From assembly GCA_027563935.2 (NCBI GenBank), contig JANVAS020000239.1, forward strand, positions 4,650,001 through 4,714,000: a DNA stretch of 64,000 bases, in the 5' to 3' direction. The stretch comes from Costus lasius. Its lineage: Eukaryota; Streptophyta; Magnoliopsida; Zingiberales; Costaceae. Position numbers and translations under genes: made by a program. The notes beneath the pieces were generated by a model. The model saw only the letters and a list, made by a program, of their open reading frames with translations, ran no database searches and was not told where the DNA came from. This document shows positions 57,184-64,000 of the stretch, piece by piece (the stretch's first letter is position 1; each line of letters begins with the position of its first letter).

Positions 57184-60100
57184 ATGAGCTTCAATGTGCG
57201 ATCCCTACTGGAAAGGGAGAAGTTTGCTGGGCCAAACTTCTCAGACTGGTTCGGACACCTTAAGATCGTTCTTAAGGCTGAGAGGAAACTGTATGTCCTC
57301 GAGACGGCTATACCGCCTCAACCCGCTGCGAACGCCGCAAGGGCGGTTCGCGATGCCTATGAAAAGCATGTCAATGATAGCATTGATGTTGCTTGCCTGA
57401 TGCTAGCGTCTATGACGCCACCGCTGCAGCGTCAGCATGAGGATATGTCTGCTATAGAAATTATAGCAAACCTCAAGATGCTATATGCTGCACAGGCGAG
57501 GACTGAACGCTATAATCTGACCAAGCTTTTCTTTCAGAGCAAACTGGCTGAAGGGAGTCCAGTGGGAGCTCATGTGCTCAAGATGATTGGGCACAAGGAG
57601 GCTCTGGAGAAACTGGGGCATACCATCAATCAGGAGCTTGCTGTAGACATTATTCTGCAGTCTCTCCCGGCCTCCTTCGATGCGTTCATTATTAATTTTA
57701 ATATGAACAAGATCGACTGTACTCCGGCAGAGTTGCTTAATATGCTCTTGACTACGGAGGAGACTCTGAAGGGAAAGCCTTCAACCTCTATCTTAATGGT
57801 TCCTTCTAGGAACAAGAAGAAGGGGAAGAAGGGCAAGGCCCCTGTCAAGAATTATAGCAAGGCTCTGAAGCAAAAAGTTAAGCGGTCAAAGGAATACAGA
57901 TGTTTCCACTGTGGCCAGCTGGGTCACTAGAAAAAGGACTATAAAGCGCTCCAAGGAGATTTGAGGGGAAGCTTTGCTTCTGGCTCAGGTATATTTGTGA
58001 CTGAAGTCATGATATCCTCTTCTTCTATTTCATGGGTGTTGGACACTGCATGTGGAGTTCACATTTGTTCAAATGTACAGGAACTCAAGAGAAGAAGACA
58101 GGTGGGACAGCATGAGGTGGACCTACGAGTTGGAAACGGGGCACGGGTTGCTGCTGTTGCTGTAGGGGATTATTACATCTCATTACCATCTGGCATTGTA
58201 TTAGAATTAAACAATTGTTACTTTGTACCCAGTATTACCAAAAATATTATCTCTATTCCTGCTCTTGTCAGGAAAGGGTTTTCCTTTGAATGCAAGATTT
58301 CAAAGTGTTATCTTACTCTTGATAATATTGTTTATGCTACTGGTTCAATTAACAATGGGTTATTCATGTTGGACATGGAATATTCTATACAAAACATTGA
58401 TAATAAGAAAGCCAAGTATGCTGATGACAGCACCTTGCTATGGCATAGTCGTTTAGGCCATATTAACAAGAAACGCATTAAGCGGTTGCATGACCATGGA
58501 CTGCTGGGATCATTCTCCTATGAGGAGATTGATACATGCAAAGCTTGTTTAATGGGTAAAATGACGAAGTCTCCTTTTCCTAACAAAGGTCAAAGGGCTT
58601 CAGGTTTACTTGACCTTATACACAGTGATGTGTGTGGGCCGTTTAGTAAACATGCCAGAGGTGGCTATTCATACTTCATTACCTTTACTGATGATTTCAG
58701 TAGATACGGGTATGTCTATCTGATGAGGCATAAGAGTGAATCTTTTGACAAGTTCAAAGAGTTCAAGAATGAAGTACAGAATCAGCTAGGCCGAAATATC
58801 AAGGCACTTCGTTCTGATTGAGGTGGAAAATACCTAAGTCGAGAGTTTACTGACTATCTGAAGGAGTGTGGGATTATCTCACAGCTCACTCCACCAGGAA
58901 CACCGCAATGGAATGGTGTGTCCGAGAGGAGAAATAGAACGTTACTGAAGGTCCCCACAAGGGGGGCGAAACCCCTAAGTATGGCGCATATTAAAATTTC
59001 AAGCAGCGGAAGAGGGTTTCATGAGATATGATCAACCATAATAAACCCGATTGCAAATAGAGAAGGGTTCATACCGTAGCCATTTCAAGATGGCGCCTTG
59101 GAAGAAAAAGTTGCAAGCGCCTCTTCTCCAAAGTCTCGCACACAAGATGAACAATGTGCTTCTTCCTTGGTGCTCCTTGTGCTAGCAAGGTTCCAAGGTT
59201 GTCTTGCCGAATGGAAAGGAAAAGATGAGATGATGTTCTCTTGGCCGAAACCTCCTCAACCTTCAAGGCGTCGCCACACACGGGAGTCGAGAGGAATGAG
59301 AGCGAGAGGCGAGAATAGAGAGCACTCTATTCGAACGTGAGTGACTCCAATTGGAGATCATGGTTACTAAAAATAGCAACCACTCACCGCTCCAACGTTC
59401 ACGCCAAGTGAACATGTCGCCACATCTTGAACCATGCGCTCATTTCATGAGCCGGTTCAATTTGGTTTGGTTTAAAACCAATCAAGCCAAGTAATCAAGT
59501 CCAGATCTCAAATAAACCCTAAGGCTCCAGATCTGACCGTTCATCTCTTGATGCTCTTGATCTCACCGATCTAGCATCTATTCTCTCGATCGAAGCTTAC
59601 CGATCTCAAGCCCTAATCAATCAAACATGATCAGACTAGATCTCACTTACAATCAGAGATTAAATCCCTTTAAACTGAACCTAAACAATTCAGTCCACAC
59701 GATCTGACTTAAGTAAGCCATATCATCAAATTGTGCGACCCTGAGGGTTTCCTTTAAATGTTGGTAACGATAACTCACGTTATCACGATCAGTGAGGGGT
59801 ATCTAGCAACACATCACTGTCTCCCGATATAAAAGAAATGAGTCTTCCAAGACTACACCCAAAAACAGCACAAGTGTGAATCAACTTCACTAGGCATGCA
59901 TACTTCCTTTGCCACTGGATGTTCTTATTGGACAAGCGTGTCAAACTTGTAGCTCCAATATGATGAGCATGATTAGATCAGATGAACACTGTCATCTGGG
60001 TATGGCCATACACTTTCTCAATCATCTCATCCAGGGGGCCCCTTTAGAACATCACACTCCTTAAACAAGGAGACGGCAATCCTATGTCTATCACTAGTGC

Positions 60101-62733
60101 CCTAACATGACTCAAGCTCATTATCCAAGATAGTCTATAATCATTATGTTTCAAATGATATTGAACTGCCTCAAAACAATGACAATCATCATTTAGAAAA
60201 CACAAGTGATCTCAAGTCAGAGGAAATGTGCCACTTGTCACATTCAAGGATTATTCACATTGTGACAAACAATTGAATATCCTAGTAGGGTCTGTCCAGC
60301 ACATCCAATGTACCCATGAGTCTACATCTTATTCCATGCTCGAAGCATCCTATAAGACTAGAACACATATTAGTCTTAACCATATCAAGGCTGTCTCATG
60401 TTCACCAAGATATATCGACTAAGGACATTAACTGCATGTCAGCCCAGCTGAACAGCTTTGAGACATTATTCAGAAGAACATATATTGCAGCAGACAATGT
60501 AGCTAACTGAATAATAACCATGCCTTTATAAACATAAACGTTTATTACATGATACTGTTACAATCCCAAGGCCTCAAACATTAGGCTTAAGGGCATACCC
60601 CAACAGTTACTTGATATGGTTCGTTCTATGATGAGTCAGGCTACTCTACCTTACTCCTTTTGGGGATTTGCACTGGAAATAGCTGCAAAGGTACTAAACC
60701 GAGTGCCATCCAAGGCCGTTTCAAAGACTCCATATGAGTTATGGTATGGGAAACAGCCTAGCTTGACATTTAATAAGATCTGGGGTTGCGAGGCTTATGT
60801 CAAAAAGCTCGCCTCTGGGAAACTAGAGAGCAGATCTGAGAAATGCATCTTTGTCGGTTACCCTAAGGAAACTAAGGGTTATTATTTCTACGATCCCAAA
60901 GAGAACAAGGTATTTGTTGCTCGGACGGCCATTTTTCTTGAGAAGGAGTTTCTTCTGCAAGAGGCCAGTGGGAGAGAAATAAAGCTGGATGAGAATCCAG
61001 AGGAAGGACAAAGTAGTCAAGCACAGTTGGATGAGCCTGAGCCGGTAGATTAGGTTACTGAACAACCTGAGGCTCAGATATCACGGGAACCGCGAAGATC
61101 GGGAAGGATCCGTCGACAGCCTGAGCGCTATGACGGAGTCTACATCATTGATAATGATGAACCCCTTACTTATGCGGATGCGGTCAGTGGACCGGAGTCA
61201 GCTAGATGGCTTGAACCTATGCGAGCCGAGATGGACTCCATGTCAGATAACCAAGTCTGGGATTTGGTTGATCCGCCTCCGGGAGTAATCCCTGTAGGCT
61301 GTAAATGGATCTTCAAGAAGAAGATTGACATGGATGGTAACGTGGTTACCTATAAAGGCAGGCTAGTAGCGAAAGGTTTCAAACAAATATACGGGATAGA
61401 TTATGATGAAACTTTCTCTCCTGTAGCCATGTTTAAGTCTATTCGGATTCTCTTCGCGATAGCTGCATATTACGATTATGAGATCTGGCAGATGGATGTG
61501 AAGACGGCTTTCCTTAATGGAAAACTGGATGAGGATGTGTATATGACACAACCTGAAGGTTTCACTAATCCATCAGATCGTCATAAAATATGCAAATTAA
61601 AGAAGTCCATTTATGGACTTAAACAAGCATCTAGAAGCTAGAATATTCGTTTTGATAAATCAATCTCTGAGTTTGGTTTCATCAAGAACGAAGATGACCC
61701 GTGTGTATATAAGAGGTTTAGTGGGAGCGTGATTACTTTCCTAGTCCTCTACGTCGATGATATCTTAATCATTGGAAACGATATTCCTGAACTGCATGCT
61801 GTTAAAGCATGGTTAGGAAAATGTTTTCAGATGAAAGATCTAGGAGAAGCAGCCTATGTATTAGGTGTGAAGATCTACAGGGATAGATCTAAGAGGCTTC
61901 TCGGGCTGTGCCAGAGTACTTACATCGATAAAGTCTTGGAGAGATTCCATTTAGAGAATTCTAAAAGGGGGTATCTTCCAGTCAGACATGGTCTGAATCT
62001 TTCGAAGAGTCAATGTCCACAAACACAGACTGAGAAAGATGAAATGGACAATACGCCTTATGCTTCGGCTATTGGATCCATTATGTATGCGATGTTGTGT
62101 ACTCGCCCAGACGTCGCTTACGGGTTAAGCGTGACCAGTCGATTCCAAAGTAATCCAGGTCAGGCACACTGGATTGCAGTCAAGAACATTTTGAAATATC
62201 TGCAGAGGACCAAAGATATGTTCTTGATATATGGTGGTCAGGAAGAACTCAGTATTGAAGGATATACTGAAGCTTCGTTCCAGTCGGACCAGGATGATTT
62301 TCGATCGCAATTAGGCTATATTTTTAGCTTGAATGGTGGAGCAGTGGTGTGGAAAAGTTTCAAACAGTCTATTGTTGCTGATTCCACAACAGAAGCCGAG
62401 TATGTTGCAGCCTCGGAAGCATCCAAGGAGGCAGTGTGGATTCGTAAGTTCATTCAGGAACTTGGTGTCGTTCCTTCGAGTGTAGATCCTTTGGTTATCT
62501 TCTGTGATAACACTGGAGCAATAGCACAAGCAAAGGAACCACGGTCGCACCAGAAGTCCAAGCACATACAGAGACGGTTTCACTTGATCCGGGAGATCAT
62601 TGATCGTGGCGAGATCAAAATCTGCAAGGTTCATACAAATGACAATCTGGCTGACCCGCTTACCAAGCCTCTGGCGCAGCAGAAGCATGAGAAGCACTGT
62701 AATAATATGGGTTTGAGGTTTCTCAACCATTAG
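57184..62733 (+). pseudogene. Copia gag-pol of D, four nonsense codons and a solo LTR
   Basis: Same polyprotein as B, from MSFNVRSLLE to MGLRFLNH, in one frame throughout; the solo LTR plus TSD adds 1,665 bp, a multiple of three. Stops: TAG for Trp in the zinc knuckle (57928-57930), TGA for the Arg of RSDRGGEY in integrase (58819-58821), TAG for Gln between integrase and RT (61051-61053), and TAG for Trp in RT (61639-61641). All four fit C-to-T or G-to-A change. The last knuckle Cys is Tyr, and GGEY reads GGKY. YVDD, RNase H motifs, the protease LDTAC and ETFSPVA are kept. It is dead by decay, not by rearrangement. Confidence 0.93.
58946..60605 (-). mobile_element. Solo LTR 4, copia family 1, inside pol of D
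   Basis: Plus strand starts TGAAGGTCCCC and ends ACCCCAACA (1,660 bp); perfect TSD GTTAC at 58941-58945 and 60606-60610. It splits the integrase domain of D after NRT. GNRA-type hairpin at 59769-59784. Confidence 0.95.
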
Positions 62734-62740
62734 ATTAAGT

Positions 62741-62753
62741 GCAAGTGGGAGAT
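62741..62753 (+). other. PPT of element D
   Basis: GCAAGTGGGAGAT directly before the 3' LTR. Confidence 0.85.
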
Positions 62754-64000
62754 TGTTGGGGTATGCCCTTAAAGGCTAATGTTTGAGGCCTTGGGATTGT
62801 ATCAGTATCATGTATAAACTCTTATGTTTATAAAGGCAATGGTTGTTATTCAGTATGTTACATTGTCTGCTGCAATAAGTGTGCTTCTGAATAATGTCTC
62901 AATGCTGTTCAGCTAGGCTGACATGCTGTAATGTCCTTAGTCGAGATATCTTGGTGAACATGAGACAGCCTTGATATGATTGAGACTAATATGTGTTCTA
63001 ATCTTATAGGATGCTTCGAGCATGGAATAAGATGTAGACTCATGGGTGCATTGGATGTACTGGACAGACCCTACTAGGATATTCAATTGCTTGTCACAAT
63101 GTGAATAATCCTTTTATGCAACAAGTGGCACATGTCCTCTGACTCGAGATCACTTGTGTTTCTAAATGATGATTGTCATTGTTTTGAGGTAGTTCAATGT
63201 CATTTGAAACATAATGGTTATAGACTATCTTGGATAATGATCATGAGTCAGGTTAGGGCACTAGTGATAGATATAGGATTGCCGTCTCCTTGTTGAAGGA
63301 GTGTGATGTTCTATAGGGGCCCCCTAGATGAGATGATTGAGAAAGTGTATGGCCATACCCAGGTGACTATGTTCATCTGATCTAATCATGCTCATCATAT
63401 TGGAGCTACAAGCTTGACACGCTTGTCCAATAAGAACATCCAGTGGCAAAGGAAATATGCATGCCTTGTGAGTTGGATTCACACTTGTGCTGTGGTTTGG
63501 GTGTAGTCTTGGAAGACTCTTTCCTTTATATCGGTAGACAGTGATGTGTTGCTAGATACCCCTCACTGGTCGTGATAACGTAAGTTATCATTACCGACAT
63601 TTAAAGGAAACCCTCAGGGTCACACAATTTGGTGATATGGCTTTCTTGAGTCAGATCGTGTGGACTGAATTGTTTTGATTCAGTTTAAAGGAGTTTGAAC
63701 TCTGATTGTAAGTGAGATCGGGTCTGGTCATGTTTGATTGATTAGGGCTTGAGATCGGTAAGCTTCGATCGAGAGTAGTGATGCTAGATCGGTGAGATCA
63801 AAGGCATCAAGAGATGAACGGTTAGTGCTTGAACCATTTGGTTCAGAGAGATCTAGACCATGGCTTGGGCTGGTTTGGTTTGGTCTTTGTACCAAACGCA
63901 TTGAACCGTTGGATTGAACCGGTTCACACATGTGTGAACGCATGGTTCATGATGAAAGCGTTTTTGGGCGGTTTGCATGGATTTAGGCGCATGGCTTCAT
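62754..64000 (+). repeat. 3' LTR of element D (partial)
   Basis: First 1,247 bp, about nine substitutions from the 5' LTR; runs off the window. Hairpin at 63574-63589. Confidence 0.93.

Larger units (their letters stand above)
53729..64000 (+). mobile_element. Element D, copia family 1, interrupted; runs past the window end
   Basis: 5' LTR, PBS, leader, gag-pol split by a solo LTR, PPT and the first 1,247 bp of the 3' LTR. Left flank TGAGG (53724-53728). About nine differences between the LTR parts visible. Inserted in E. Confidence 0.93.

Overview
This window is nuclear plant DNA made almost entirely of LTR retrotransposons inserted into one another. Evidence: Ty1/copia and Ty3/gypsy polyproteins, LTRs bounded by TG...CA, primer-binding sites (PBS) matching plant initiator-methionine tRNA or aspartate tRNA, polypurine tracts (PPT), and 5-bp target-site duplications (TSDs). 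I see no host gene, rRNA, intact tRNA gene or CRISPR array. It fits the repeat space of a large angiosperm genome; I cannot name the species.

One copia family, here 'family 1' (LTR about 1.65-1.74 kb, starting TGTTGGGGTATGCCC), dominates with eleven LTR copies. Four are solo LTRs (2780-4484, 4868-6539, 32160-33790, 58946-60605). Three belong to elements with internal domains: B (12117-21328, minus strand, intact 1294-codon gag-pol, TSD GTTGG), C (35201-53443, broken) and D (53729 to past the window end, broken by four nonsense codons and a solo LTR). One more is a truncated minus-strand piece, E (53444-53728).

Layout. 1-2374: 5' LTR and leader of a minus-strand gypsy-like element (H). 2375-7204: gypsy LTR or flanking DNA carrying two solo LTRs. 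7211-9050: decayed Athila-like gag (I). 9060-10082: LTR remnant and unassigned DNA. 10083-27050: an older copia (A) in a tandem LTR-internal-LTR-leader arrangement, with B inserted in its leader. 27051-28329: unassigned DNA and a short repeat-bearing coding relic. 28382-35200: a plus-strand Athila-like, probably non-autonomous element (G) with one knuckle-plus-acidic-tail ORF, carrying a solo LTR and element C. 35201-64000: C, holding a 10.2-kb Tekay/Del-like gypsy (41794-52023, minus) in its RT/RNase H region; C's 3' LTR is cut by E, E is cut by D, and D is cut by a solo LTR.

Most worth a second look: (1) the gypsy in C is flanked by a perfect 121-bp direct duplication of C instead of a 5-bp TSD, with a 6-base CTTACA microhomology at one junction; (2) a hairpin in every family-1 LTR that keeps the region, whose four-base loop varies only within the GNRA rule (GAAA, GTGA, GTAA); (3) a pair of paralogous bulged hairpins in the family-1 leader with a compensatory base-pair change; (4) a candidate 158-159-nt intron just upstream of gag, in the same place in B, C and D; (5) arrays of ACGGCA(C/G)TGCCGT dyads and TTTCGTGC motifs in the LTRs of H and G. 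The elements do not cooperate as a pathway; the relations are nested insertion, LTR recombination and probable trans-mobilisation of defective copies.
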